44,230 nt of DNA from Donghicola mangrovi. GTDB lineage: Bacteria > Pseudomonadota > Alphaproteobacteria > Rhodobacterales > Rhodobacteraceae. This document shows positions 15,834 through 24,633 of the stretch, in pieces. The notes under the pieces were generated by a model that was not told where the DNA came from, made no database searches, and saw nothing but the letters and a program-made list of their open reading frames with translations. Every line of letters begins with the position of its first letter. The first letter of the stretch is position 1. The position numbers and the translations under genes were made by a program. The DNA lies in NCBI RefSeq assembly GCF_013377535.1, contig NZ_JABCJE010000017.1, positions 1 through 44,230 of the forward strand, in the 5' to 3' direction.

Positions 15834-18062
15834 TTAGCCCAAGTGGCGGGCCGCCGCGACCAGTGCCTGACCCAGCGCGAGGCCCCCGTCATTGGCAGGC
15901 GTTTTCGTGTGGATCAGCACTGGGGCTTGGGTGCCGATGTGGTGCAATGTCAGGCCTAGTAACACTTCGCTCTGAAAGCAGCCGCCGGACAGGGCAATCG
16001 CCTGCGCCTGACCTGAATGCACCAGCTGGACCGCAGCCTGCGCGAACTGCTGCGCCAGCCCCGCGTGAAAGCGCATCGAAATGGTGCTCAGGGGCGTGCC
16101 CCTGTCCAGATCGTCCTGGATCTGCTGCCAGAGCGGGGCGGGGTCGATTTCGCTTCCAGTCCGCGCGAACGCATAGGGTGGGGCCGAGGTGGGCTGCGCC
16201 AAGGCCTCTAGCGTCATCGCCGCCTCACCCTCATAGCTTTGGCGGTCGGGGCAGAGGCCCAGAACCGCCGCGACAGCCTCGAACAGCCGTCCGGCGCTTG
16301 ATGATAGCGGGGCGTTCAGCCCCCGTTCCACAGCCATGCGGGCCATTCCCAGCGGTTTGTCCCCGAACAGCGCATCCGCCTTGGCCTGCAAACCCGCCTG
16401 ATCCAGCCGCGCCAATGCATTCCGCCAAGGCTCTTTGGCCGCCATGTCCCCGCCGATCAGCGGCGCGGGCCGCAGCCAAGCCATACGCTCGAATCCGGTG
16501 TAATCCCCCAGCAGCAGTTCTCCGCCCCAGACGGTCCCATCCGCCCCAAGGCCGGTGCCGTCCAGAATGATCCCCGCCACTTTGCCCCCGCCGAGCGGCC
16601 ACAGATTCTCGCCCATGCAAGCGGCCAAGTGCGCGTGGTGGTGCTGCACCTCTTCTAGCGCCAGCCCCTCGGCCTCGGCCCGCGCGGCCCCGTGGCGCGA
16701 GGCTCGGAAATCGGGGTGCAGGTCCACGGCGACGACCTGCGGCTTGTGGTCGAACAGGTCCGCATAATCGCGGTCGGCGTGCTGGAACGCCTCCCACGTC
16801 AGGGCTTCGTCCAACTCTCCCAGATGGTGCCCCGACAGGGCCTGACCGTTCTTGATCAGGCAAATCGCTGCCTTCATCTGGCCGCCATAGGCTACGGACT
16901 GAGGGGCATCGGCGAACCCTTCGGGCAAAGGCAGCGTCCCCGGAACCCGCCCCCGCGCGCGGCGCAGGATCATGGGGCCGTGAGGGGTGATCCGCTCGAC
17001 GCTGTCATCCAGACGGCGGGCGATATCGCGGTCATGCATCAGAAAGGCATCCGCAAAGGGGGCCAGTTTTTCCAGCGCCTCATCGTTGCCGATCACTTGG
17101 GGCTCGCCCGACAGGTTCCCGCTGGTCATGACCAAGGGCGCACCGAACGCATCCAGCAAGAGGTGATGCAGCGGAGTGTAGGGCAGCATCCAGCCAAGGG
17201 TGTTCTGGCCCGGCGCGATATTCGGGGGGAGGCCGTCGGTGCCCTTGATCAGGACGATCGGCGCAGCGGGGTCTTGCAGCAGTGCGACTTCGGCCTCTGA
17301 CGGGGCGGCGTGCTGGCGGATCATCTCCAACGTGCCCATCAGGGCAAAGGGTTTGGCAGGCCGGTGCTTGCGCTGGCGCAGCAGGGCGATGGCCCCTTCG
17401 TTCCGCGCATCACAGGCCAGATGGAAGCCCCCCAGCCCCTTGATCGCCAGAATTTCCCCGTGCCGCAGGCGGGCAGCCGCTTCGGCCAAGGGGGCGTCGT
17501 GGGGCGGCTCGATCCAGAGCTTGGGCCCGCAGGCAGGGCAGGCCACAGGCTGCGCGTGGAACCGGCGGTCGGCGGGGTTGGCGTATTCGGCGGCACAGTC
17601 GGGGCACATAATGAACGGGGCCATCGTCGTTTGGCCGCGGTCATAGGGCAAGGCGTTCAGGATCGTGAAACGCGGCCCACAATGGGTGCAGTTGGCAAAG
17701 GCGTAACCGTGCCGCCGATCCTCGGGGTCCCGGATTTCGCGCAGGCAATCGGGGCAGGTTGCGGCATCGGGCGTGACGCGGGTTTCGGCACCCGTGCCCT
17801 GACTGGCAGCGATGGTGAAATCGGGTGGTGCCTCGGCGGTCAGGGGGCATACTTCGATCGCGTCGATGCGGGACAGCGGCGGCGCCTTCGCGCGGATCAG
17901 GTCGGGCAGGGTGTCTGTGGGCCCGAAAGCCTCGATCAGCACGCCTTCGGGGTCGTTCAGGACGCGGCCCGTGACCCCCAACTCGCGGGCCAGTTGCCAG
18001 ATAAAGGGGCGGAAGCCGACGCCTTGGACCTGCCCACGGACCCTGATGCGGACACCTGCCAT
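15834..18062 (-). CDS. hypF: Carbamoyltransferase HypF
   Basis: A 742-residue enzyme that makes the cyanide precursor by transferring a carbamoyl group from carbamoyl phosphate to the C-terminal cysteine of HypE. Domains in order: acylphosphatase (about 1-85, RVRGQVQGVGFRPF), two zinc fingers of CxxC-x18-CxxC type (about 105-180), a YrdC-like domain (about 195-375, KGLGGFHLACDA), and a Kae1-like domain with VAVDLHPDFRAS and HHHAHLAACM. The ATG at 18062 overlaps the hupV stop by one base (TGATG) and starts directly with the acylphosphatase strand. An ATG at 18077 would add five residues. The gene closes the hupTUV-hypF block. Confidence 0.97.
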   Translation of the reverse strand: MAGVRIRVRGQVQGVGFRPFIWQLARELGVTGRVLNDPEGVLIEAFGPTDTLPDLIRAKAPPLSRIDAIEVCPLTAEAPPDFTIAASQGTGAETRVTPDAATCPDCLREIRDPEDRRHGYAFANCTHCGPRFTILNALPYDRGQTTMAPFIMCPDCAAEYANPADRRFHAQPVACPACGPKLWIEPPHDAPLAEAAARLRHGEILAIKGLGGFHLACDARNEGAIALLRQRKHRPAKPFALMGTLEMIRQHAAPSEAEVALLQDPAAPIVLIKGTDGLPPNIAPGQNTLGWMLPYTPLHHLLLDAFGAPLVMTSGNLSGEPQVIGNDEALEKLAPFADAFLMHDRDIARRLDDSVERITPHGPMILRRARGRVPGTLPLPEGFADAPQSVAYGGQMKAAICLIKNGQALSGHHLGELDEALTWEAFQHADRDYADLFDHKPQVVAVDLHPDFRASRHGAARAEAEGLALEEVQHHHAHLAACMGENLWPLGGGKVAGIILDGTGLGADGTVWGGELLLGDYTGFERMAWLRPAPLIGGDMAAKEPWRNALARLDQAGLQAKADALFGDKPLGMARMAVERGLNAPLSSSAGRLFEAVAAVLGLCPDRQSYEGEAAMTLEALAQPTSAPPYAFARTGSEIDPAPLWQQIQDDLDRGTPLSTISMRFHAGLAQQFAQAAVQLVHSGQAQAIALSGGCFQSEVLLGLTLHHIGTQAPVLIHTKTPANDGGLALGQALVAAARHLG

Positions 18063-19486
18063 CAGTGGACCGTGCAAACCATGCAGGGGTCAAAGCTGCG
18101 GACGATGTGCTGGACGGACAGGGGGGTATCCTCGCCCTCGGTCACAGGGGCGCCGACCAAGGCTGCCTCGACCGGACCGGGGGTGCCGCCCCCATCGCGA
18201 GGGCTGAAATTCCACGTGGTAGGTGCAATGATCTGATAGCTGCTGATCGCGCCGTCCTGAACGGTGATCCAGTGGCCCAATGCGCCCCGCGCTGCCTCGA
18301 CCACACCCACGCCAGAGCCATTGGCGGGCAGGGTCACCTGATCCATGAACCGCTGTTCGGGATGGATATCGCGCAGCAGGCGCTCCATCTCCAACTGGGT
18401 CAAAGCAATCTCCAGCAGCCGCCCGATGACCCGCGCCCTGACGCCGCCCTCAGCCGCAAGCGCCCGCGCCAAGGGGTGGCCGACCACCACCTGCCGCGCC
18501 AGTGCGCCCGTTTCAAAGGTCCGACCGCCGAGGCGCGGCGCCTTGCACCAGCTGTAGGCATCCTCGCGCAGCATCTCATCAGGGATCGTTTCGCCTACGC
18601 GGGGATGGGCCGTGCTCCCAAGCATCCATGCGTGGCTGATATCCTCGGCGATGGCGGTGAAATCCACGGGGGCCTCGGTGCCGTTGTCCCACGTGCCGCC
18701 CCTGAATACGCGCCCGTCTGGCAGGGGGTAGGCGCCAAAGGACAGATACCGCCCCGTTCCGCGCCCCATCGCCCCTGTGCCGGTCGCGGCGGCCACCTGT
18801 AGGAACAGGGCAACATCGCCGCCAGTCCAGCCTTCCAACTGCTCTACCGTTTCTAGGCCCGCGAAATCCTCTAGCTTGCCGCCAAAGGTTTCGGCCTCCA
18901 GATACCGGCGGAAGGCTTGCAGCGTCGCGCCGATCCGGATCAGATCGCGCGCCGTGGGGGTGCGGGTCACGCCGCCGGGCTGGATGGCCAGCGTGTGGGG
19001 CCACTTGCCCCCCAGCATCCCGACAACGTGCATCAACTCGGCCCGCGCCTCGACCGCGCGTCGCAGGGCGCTGCCTTGGCCAGCGGTAAAGCGGTTCACG
19101 ACCGTCCCGTGCCAGTCCGCCCCCGTATACCCCGCCCGCGCATAGTCGGGCATGAAGAACAGGTTGAAATGGGTCATGTGGTCCGAGACATTCTCGATCA
19201 TATGGAGCAGGGCTGCGACCTTGGCCCCCTCGGGCGCGGGCTGGACCCCTGCCAGATCGGCCAGCGCCAGCGCCGCCGCCGCCGATTGGCTGATTGAGCA
19301 AATCCCGCAGATGCGCGGGGTGATGGTCAGCGCGTCCAGCGGCCCTTTTCCCAGCATCATCCGTTCAAATCCGCGAAACAGAGGGGAGTTGGCGTGGGCC
19401 GCAGCGACGGCTCCGTCCTGCACATCCAGCCGGATTTCCAGATCGCCTTCGACGCGGTTGAAAGGGCCAACAAGAAGGGTCGTCAT
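18062..19486 (-). CDS. hupV: Regulatory (sensor) hydrogenase large subunit HupV
   Basis: The 474-residue catalytic subunit of the H2 sensor. NiFe ligands: RICGIC (Cys60, Cys63) and a terminal DPCMVC. The protein ends directly at CTVH with no cleavable extension, the hallmark of HupV/HoxC, so no HupD-type peptidase is needed. Ile62 and Phe110 occupy the positions of the bulky pair that narrows the gas channel in Ralstonia HoxC and is linked to oxygen insensitivity. The ATG at 19486 overlaps the hupU stop (ATGA). The frame extends upstream to 19597 inside hupU, but those residues are not hydrogenase-like. Confidence 0.96.
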   Translation of the reverse strand: MTTLLVGPFNRVEGDLEIRLDVQDGAVAAAHANSPLFRGFERMMLGKGPLDALTITPRICGICSISQSAAAALALADLAGVQPAPEGAKVAALLHMIENVSDHMTHFNLFFMPDYARAGYTGADWHGTVVNRFTAGQGSALRRAVEARAELMHVVGMLGGKWPHTLAIQPGGVTRTPTARDLIRIGATLQAFRRYLEAETFGGKLEDFAGLETVEQLEGWTGGDVALFLQVAAATGTGAMGRGTGRYLSFGAYPLPDGRVFRGGTWDNGTEAPVDFTAIAEDISHAWMLGSTAHPRVGETIPDEMLREDAYSWCKAPRLGGRTFETGALARQVVVGHPLARALAAEGGVRARVIGRLLEIALTQLEMERLLRDIHPEQRFMDQVTLPANGSGVGVVEAARGALGHWITVQDGAISSYQIIAPTTWNFSPRDGGGTPGPVEAALVGAPVTEGEDTPLSVQHIVRSFDPCMVCTVH

Positions 19487-20475
19487 GGTTTCGGCTTTCG
19501 CAGGGTCGGCGGGATGGTGATGCGGTCGGCGGTGGCGTTTTCGGCCAACCGTTTGGGGGTCGCGGCCTTGGACAAGGAGGCCAGCGCCATGAACCACGCC
19601 TTGGGCATGTCCGACGGCAGGCCCACGGGAATGCCCGCGAATTTCGGGGTTTCGGTAAAGCCGTGCCCGGGTTCCTCGAATTCAGGCGCGGTGCAATTGA
19701 TGCAAGGGTATCCGGCCCGCGTGCAACTGCCCGTGCCGTTCCAGCCACGGATGTTGCAGTCGCCCACGGCTTGGGTCCCGATGCAGCCCAGATGCTCCAT
19801 CATGCAGCCCATCTCGCACAGGTGCTCGGCGCTTGCTTTGTATTCGTAGAACTCGTTCTTGGGGCAGGCGTGGTGCACCAGATTGTCGGCGTAGAAACGG
19901 GGGCGGGCATAGCCGTCCAGATCGGCCGCCGACAGTTCGCCAGCCTTCAGCAGCAGCAGCGTTTCGGTGACCCAGTCGGGGTGCGTCGGGCAGCCCGCCA
20001 CGTTGATCACCGGCAGGCCCGATTTCGTCCGCCATTTCGCGGGGAACAGACCGCCCGCGTGGCCGCCATCGTATTGCAGACCAACCGCATCCGTCAGGTT
20101 CTCACCGGCCGAAGACACGCCGCCATATGCCGCGCAGGTGCCCACAGCGATCACGTGACTAGCCAAAGGGGCTAGCTCTCGCACCCATTCCATCATCGAC
20201 CGGCCGGTGCCCGCCATCATGTGGTAGCGCCCCGTACCGTTGGGGCCGCGCAGGATCGAGCCCTCGACACACAGAATGTCCAGCTTTTGTGCTCCGGTAA
20301 TGACGGCATCCAGAATGCGGCGCACTTCGGCACCCGTCGCTTCGGAGATCGAGGGATGCCACAGGAACTCCAGCCCCGCGCCATCCAGCAGGTCGATCAC
20401 ATTGGGGTCTTCGGCGCACAGCAGCGACATGGTGCAGCCACCGCATCCGCCCGATTGAAGCCATAGGATATTCAT
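19483..20475 (-). CDS. hupU: Regulatory (sensor) hydrogenase small subunit HupU
   Basis: A 330-residue iron-sulfur subunit of the cytoplasmic H2 sensor. It begins MNILWLQSGGCGGCTMSLL, with the proximal-cluster cysteines at the extreme N-terminus and no Tat signal, which separates it from HupS. GTCAAYGG has the standard cysteine spacing without the extra cysteines of HupS. The C-terminal third carries the medial and distal cluster cysteines (CEMGCMMEHLGC, CTRAGYPCINC). The ATG at 20475 overlaps the hupT stop by ATGA. An upstream in-frame start at 20511 would lie inside hupT and is not preferred. Confidence 0.96.
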   Translation of the reverse strand: MNILWLQSGGCGGCTMSLLCAEDPNVIDLLDGAGLEFLWHPSISEATGAEVRRILDAVITGAQKLDILCVEGSILRGPNGTGRYHMMAGTGRSMMEWVRELAPLASHVIAVGTCAAYGGVSSAGENLTDAVGLQYDGGHAGGLFPAKWRTKSGLPVINVAGCPTHPDWVTETLLLLKAGELSAADLDGYARPRFYADNLVHHACPKNEFYEYKASAEHLCEMGCMMEHLGCIGTQAVGDCNIRGWNGTGSCTRAGYPCINCTAPEFEEPGHGFTETPKFAGIPVGLPSDMPKAWFMALASLSKAATPKRLAENATADRITIPPTLRKPKP

Positions 20476-21800
20476 GTCTGATCTCCCCGCAGCAGGGTCA
20501 GCCGGAAACACGCCCCTTGGACCGAGGGCACCAGCTCCAGTGAGCCGCCGTGTTCTTCGGCGATCTTGTGGCTGATGGACAGGCCAAGGCCGGTGCCTTT
20601 GCCCACCTCTTTGGTGGTGAAGAAGGGGTCGAAAATCTTGGCGGCGGCGGTGTCGGGAATGCCGGGGCCGTTGTCGCTGATCTCGATCACCGCATGAGGG
20701 CCGTCATAGAAGCTGCGGATGGTCAGGGCCGCGTCATCCTGCTCTGCCATCGCGTCCACTGCGTTCTGCACAAGGTTCATGAGGACCTGCTGCACATGGC
20801 CCGCGCGGGCGCTGGCGATGCATGATGGCTCGCCCTCGAACGCGATGGTGACACGGCTTTTGCTGCCACGCTCCACCCAGTCGGCGGCGATACTGGCGGT
20901 GCGGACCAGATCGGTGGGGGCCAGTTCACCTGACCCTTCGGCGGACAGACGGCGCAGATCCTCGACGATGTTTTTCACCCGCTCGGCCCCATCGCGGGCC
21001 CCTTCGATAGCGGTGCGCAAGTTGCGCAGGTCGCGGTCCAGCTTCAGGGTGCCGCGCAGTTCGACCAGTTCCTCGCGCGGGGCGCCGGCCTGAACGCGGT
21101 CGAAATAGGTTTCGAACCGGTTGATGTATTTTTCCAGCGCGTGGGTGTTCGCGTAGACAAAGCTGATCGGGTTATTCAACTCGTGTGCCACACCGGCCAG
21201 CAGGCGGCCAAGCGAGGCCAGCTTTTCGTTGCGGACCAGTTGGGTCTGGGTCTGCTTCAGTTCTTCGTGGCTGGCCTCAAGCTCTGAATAAGCGCGGCGC
21301 AGTTCGCCCAACGGACGGCCCGTCAGGATCACACCCGCCCGCTTGCGACCGCCGCGCAGGCGCGGGGCGATGCGGAATTCCACGGGCTCGGGGCCGATGG
21401 TGGTGGTCAGCTCTGCCTCGACGGTGTTGTCGGCGCGTTGAGCCACACTGCGCGAAATGGCGGTGATCAGGTTCCCGCCCGAGGTGCCCTGCAGGAACCC
21501 CGCGATGGGTTGGCCGACCAGCTTTTCCACGGGCAGGCCCACGGCTTTGCAAAAGGACCGGCTGGCATCCGCGATGCACAGCGCGGTGTCGGTCACCACC
21601 AGATAGTCGCTGATCGAATGCATGATCGAGGACAGGAAAGTCCGCAGCGCCTCAAGCTCTGCGTTCCGCGTTTCCAGCTGTTCCTGATAGTCCACCAGCT
21701 CCGCATAGGTGCGGTCCACAGCCTGCATGACATCCACCCAAGCCGCATCACCGATGTCGGCGCGCAGGGAATCGGTAGACTGGAAGTGGTCCGGTGACAT
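20472..21800 (-). CDS. hupT: Hydrogenase sensor histidine kinase HupT
   Basis: A 442-residue soluble histidine kinase that, in R. capsulatus, phosphorylates HupR and so represses hupSL when H2 is absent; HupUV modulates it. A PAS domain spans about residues 53-165. The dimerisation/phospho-acceptor box GVAHELNNPISF places the phospho-histidine at His206. The HATPase domain has LMNLVQNAVDAM (N box), DNGPGIP (G1) and GKGTGLGLSI (G2). No membrane helix is present, in line with a cytoplasmic partner of HupUV. The ATG at 21800 is chosen because the longer frame to 22007 would run into betC. A betC terminator ends only 15 bp upstream. Confidence 0.95.
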   Translation of the reverse strand: MSPDHFQSTDSLRADIGDAAWVDVMQAVDRTYAELVDYQEQLETRNAELEALRTFLSSIMHSISDYLVVTDTALCIADASRSFCKAVGLPVEKLVGQPIAGFLQGTSGGNLITAISRSVAQRADNTVEAELTTTIGPEPVEFRIAPRLRGGRKRAGVILTGRPLGELRRAYSELEASHEELKQTQTQLVRNEKLASLGRLLAGVAHELNNPISFVYANTHALEKYINRFETYFDRVQAGAPREELVELRGTLKLDRDLRNLRTAIEGARDGAERVKNIVEDLRRLSAEGSGELAPTDLVRTASIAADWVERGSKSRVTIAFEGEPSCIASARAGHVQQVLMNLVQNAVDAMAEQDDAALTIRSFYDGPHAVIEISDNGPGIPDTAAAKIFDPFFTTKEVGKGTGLGLSISHKIAEEHGGSLELVPSVQGACFRLTLLRGDQT

Positions 21801-21814
21801 GGCTGCCCTATCGC

Positions 21815-21845
21815 AAAAAGACCCCGCGGGGGATGCCGCAGGGTC
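21815..21845 (-). terminator. Rho-independent terminator after betC, next to hupT
   Basis: On the minus strand, a 10-bp stem with one mismatch (GACCCTGCGG / CCGCGGGGTC), a 6-nt loop, then TTTTT. It would end betC transcription. The T run finishes 15 bp before the hupT ATG, so little room is left for a hupT promoter downstream of it. Any hupT promoter upstream must read through this hairpin. Confidence 0.85.
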
Positions 21846-21904
21846 CAACAGATTGAAACCAAAGGTCAAGGGCCAGCAGATTGCCACTAATGGAAGGGGC
21901 GCTT

Positions 21905-23428
21905 TCACTCTCCTCGGGGGTAGCGCTTGCTTTCCTCTAGGATGTTCAGGTCCATGTGGTTGCGCATATAGCGCTCCGAGGCCTTTTGCAGGGGCTGGTA
22001 ATCCCACGGATAGTAGTCGCCGTTGCGCAGGGCCTCATAAACGACCCAGCGGCGGGCCTGACTGAACCGCACATCCGCGTCAAATCGGTCCAGATCCCAG
22101 CGGGCATCGGCCTGCGCCCGGAAATCGGCCAGAACCGAAGCGTAGTCGGGGTTTTCGGCCAGATTGGTCAGCTCGTGCGGGTCGTTTTCCAGATCGAATA
22201 GCTGCTCGGGGTCCAGTTTGCAGCGGGTGTATTTCCACTGCCCCTGACGCAAGCACACCAGCGGCGCATAGGACGCCTCGGCGGCGTATTCCATCGCCAC
22301 GGCAGATTCGCGTTTCACCCCTTGGCCATAGGGCACCAGCGACTCGCCGGTGGTCCAGGGCATGACTTCTTCCATGCTGACGCCGGCCAGATCACACAGG
22401 GTCGGGCAGATGTCGATGTTGGACACGGGCTCTGTCACCAGACCGGCCTGCATCTGGGGCGCGCAGACCATGATCGGCACGCGGCTGGAGCCTTCGAAGA
22501 AATTCATTTTGAACCACAGGCCCCGTTCCCCCAGCATGTCGCCGTGGTCCGAGACGAACAGGATCACGGTGTCCTCGGTCTGGCGGGTGCCGTCCAGCGC
22601 CTCCATGATCTGGCCTACCTTGTCATCCAGATAGGTGATGTTGGCGAAATAGGCGCGGCGTGAGCGGCGGATGTCATCCTCGGTGATGTCGAAGTTGCGC
22701 CAGTCGTTGGCGTCGAAGATGCGCTTGGAGTGGGCGTCCTGTTCCTCATAGGGGATGGCGCCGATGGTGGGCATCAGGTGCTCGCAATCCTCGTACATGT
22801 CCCAGTATTTCTTGCGGGCCACATACGGGTCGTGCGGGTGGGTAAAGCTGACGGTTAGACACCACGGGCGCGCATCCAGCCCGCGCCCCAGATCATAGAT
22901 CTTGCGGACGGCGTTGTAGGCGACCTCGTCGTCATATTCCATCTGGTTGGTGATCTCGGCCACGCCTGCGCCGGTCACGCTGCCCATGTTGTGGTACCAC
23001 CAGTCGATACGCTCGCCGGGTTTGCGATAATCCGGGGTCCAGCCGAAGTCGGCGGGGTAGATGTCGGTGGTCAGGCGCTCTTCGAACCCGTGCATCTGGT
23101 CAGGTCCGACGAAATGCATTTTACCCGATAGGCAAGTCTGATAGCCCGCACGGCGCAAATGGTGCGCATATGTCGGGATTGACGAAGTGAATTCGGCGGC
23201 GTTGTCATAAACACCCGTATCACTGGGCAGTTGGCCCGACATAAAGGAGGCGCGGCCAGGTGCGCACAAAGGGGACGCCGTGTAGGCATTGCGGAACCGC
23301 GTCGAGCGTTCTGCCAGCTTTTTCAGGTGCGGGGTGTGCAGCCAGTCTGCCGGCCCGTCAGGAAAGAGCGTCCCGTTGAGCTGGTCGACCATAATAATCA
23401 GGATGTTTGGGCGTTTGGTCTCGGTCAT
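21905..23428 (-). CDS. betC: Choline sulfatase BetC
   Basis: A 507-residue type I sulfatase that hydrolyses choline-O-sulfate to choline and sulfate in the cytoplasm; no signal peptide is visible. The N-terminal metal-binding part (PNILIIMVDQ) is followed by the sulfatase signature LCAPGRASFMSG. Cys55 is the residue converted to formylglycine by a separate enzyme not in this window. Further active-site segments are GKMHFVGPDQ and FVSDHGDMLGE. Length and the C-terminal YPWDYQPLQKASERYMRNHMDL are typical of BetC. The ATG at 23428 (MTETKRPN) is preferred over 23503. It is divergent from choXWV, so sulfate ester cleavage and choline uptake are probably co-regulated. Confidence 0.95.
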   Translation of the reverse strand: MTETKRPNILIIMVDQLNGTLFPDGPADWLHTPHLKKLAERSTRFRNAYTASPLCAPGRASFMSGQLPSDTGVYDNAAEFTSSIPTYAHHLRRAGYQTCLSGKMHFVGPDQMHGFEERLTTDIYPADFGWTPDYRKPGERIDWWYHNMGSVTGAGVAEITNQMEYDDEVAYNAVRKIYDLGRGLDARPWCLTVSFTHPHDPYVARKKYWDMYEDCEHLMPTIGAIPYEEQDAHSKRIFDANDWRNFDITEDDIRRSRRAYFANITYLDDKVGQIMEALDGTRQTEDTVILFVSDHGDMLGERGLWFKMNFFEGSSRVPIMVCAPQMQAGLVTEPVSNIDICPTLCDLAGVSMEEVMPWTTGESLVPYGQGVKRESAVAMEYAAEASYAPLVCLRQGQWKYTRCKLDPEQLFDLENDPHELTNLAENPDYASVLADFRAQADARWDLDRFDADVRFSQARRWVVYEALRNGDYYPWDYQPLQKASERYMRNHMDLNILEESKRYPRGE

Positions 23429-23586
23429 CTCGAGGTGTCCTCTCCCGGTTGATACGAATGCCATGCGCTTTGTTGTGCGACACATCGCACTGTTCCACCG
23501 CAAACCGCATAAAATCTGGCCCGTTGCGGCGCGAAACCACGCCTTTCAGGCTTTTTCGTTGACTCCAACAGCGAGACCAGATTTTT

Positions 23587-23600
23587 ATTGACCAGTCAAT
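23587..23600. promoter_or_regulatory. Candidate BetI-type operator between betC and choX
   Basis: Perfect inverted repeat ATTGACCAGTCAAT (6-bp arms, 2-bp centre), 38 bp upstream of the choX start, in the 209-bp divergent region. A further TCAATCAA half-site lies directly beside it. TTGA/TCAA palindromes are typical of choline-responsive TetR repressors of the BetI type. No betI gene is in the window. Confidence 0.6.
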
Positions 23601-23637
23601 CAACAAAACTTCACGCAAGCAGAACAGGGAAAAACAG

Positions 23638-24552
23638 ATGAAATTGAAGGCTACAATCTCGGCACTGGCGGTACTGGCAGCAGCCCCCGCATTCGCAGAT
23701 TGCTCCAAGGTAACGTTCTCGGACGTTGGCTGGACCGACATCACCACCACCACTGCAACCGCGACCCACATCCTCGAAGGTCTGGGCTACAAGGTTGACA
23801 CCAAAGTGCTTTCGGTTCCCGTAACTTTCGCTTCGCTCGAAAGCGATGACGTTGACGTGTTCCTGGGCAACTGGATCCCCGCACAGTCGGGCGCGATCCA
23901 GCCCTACCTCGACAAAGGCGAGATCGACCAGCTGGTCGTGAACCTCGAAGGCACCAAATACACCCTGGCCGTTCCCACCTACACCTATGAGCGCGGCCTG
24001 CAGTCCTATGCTGATATCCACAAGTTCGAAGAATCGCTGGGTGGCAAAATCTACGGCATCGAGCCCGGCAACGAAGGCAACGACTACCTGATCGGCCTGA
24101 CCAAGGACAACAAGTTCGACCTGAAGAACTTCGAAGTCGTGGAAAGCTCGGAGCAGGGCATGCTGGCGATGGTTGACCGCGCCTACAAAGACGAGAAGGA
24201 CGTTGTTTTCCTGGGTTGGGAACCCCACCCCATGAACGCGAACTTCAGCCTGAAATACCTGCCCGGCGGCGAAGACTTCTTTGGCGGTGAAGGCGTTGTC
24301 TACACCACCACCCGCAAAGGCTATGCAGACGAATGCCCGAACGTTGGCACCCTGCTGAAGAACATGAAGTTCAGCCTGGCCATGGAAAACGAAGTCATGG
24401 GCAAAATCCTGAACGACGGCGAAGAAGCTGGCGACGCGACCGAAGTCTGGCTGAAAGCCAACTTTGATCAGGTCGAGCCCTGGCTGGCAGGCGTGACCAC
24501 TCTGGACGGTGGCGACGCGGTTGCCGCAGTCAAAGCGCATCTGGGTCTCTGA
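23638..24552 (+). CDS. choX: Choline ABC transporter substrate-binding protein ChoX
   Basis: A 304-residue periplasmic choline-binding protein of the glycine-betaine/OpuAC family. A Sec signal peptide covers residues 1-20 (cut after AFA). The motif FSDVGWTDITTTTATATHILEGLGY and the segment DVDVFLGNWIPAQ supply part of the aromatic binding box; FLGWEPHPMNANF supplies more. Codon use is biased toward a small set of codons (AAC, GAA, CTG, GGC), suggesting high expression. It is followed by an intercistronic hairpin and choW. Confidence 0.95.
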   Translation: MKLKATISALAVLAAAPAFADCSKVTFSDVGWTDITTTTATATHILEGLGYKVDTKVLSVPVTFASLESDDVDVFLGNWIPAQSGAIQPYLDKGEIDQLVVNLEGTKYTLAVPTYTYERGLQSYADIHKFEESLGGKIYGIEPGNEGNDYLIGLTKDNKFDLKNFEVVESSEQGMLAMVDRAYKDEKDVVFLGWEPHPMNANFSLKYLPGGEDFFGGEGVVYTTTRKGYADECPNVGTLLKNMKFSLAMENEVMGKILNDGEEAGDATEVWLKANFDQVEPWLAGVTTLDGGDAVAAVKAHLGL

Positions 24553-24567
24553 TCGCGAACCTAACAA

Positions 24568-24595
24568 GGGGTCTGGCATCACTCTGTCAGGCCCC
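24568..24595 (+). terminator. Intercistronic hairpin between choX and choW
   Basis: An 8-bp stem (GGGGTCTG / CAGGCCCC, one G-U pair) with a 12-nt loop, 16 bp after the choX stop and with no T run. It probably stabilises the choX message or attenuates, giving more binding protein than permease. Confidence 0.5.
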
Positions 24596-24633
24596 GTCAA
24601 AGGTTACATTTTACGACAGAGAACGAGAGACAG

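Noticed and set aside
12768-15959. A 1,063-codon open frame on the plus strand opposite hupL and hupS
   Set aside because: It lies wholly antisense to two certain hydrogenase genes, its translation has low-complexity Val/Asp/Gly/His character and no domain, and such long antisense frames are common in high-GC DNA with strong codon bias.
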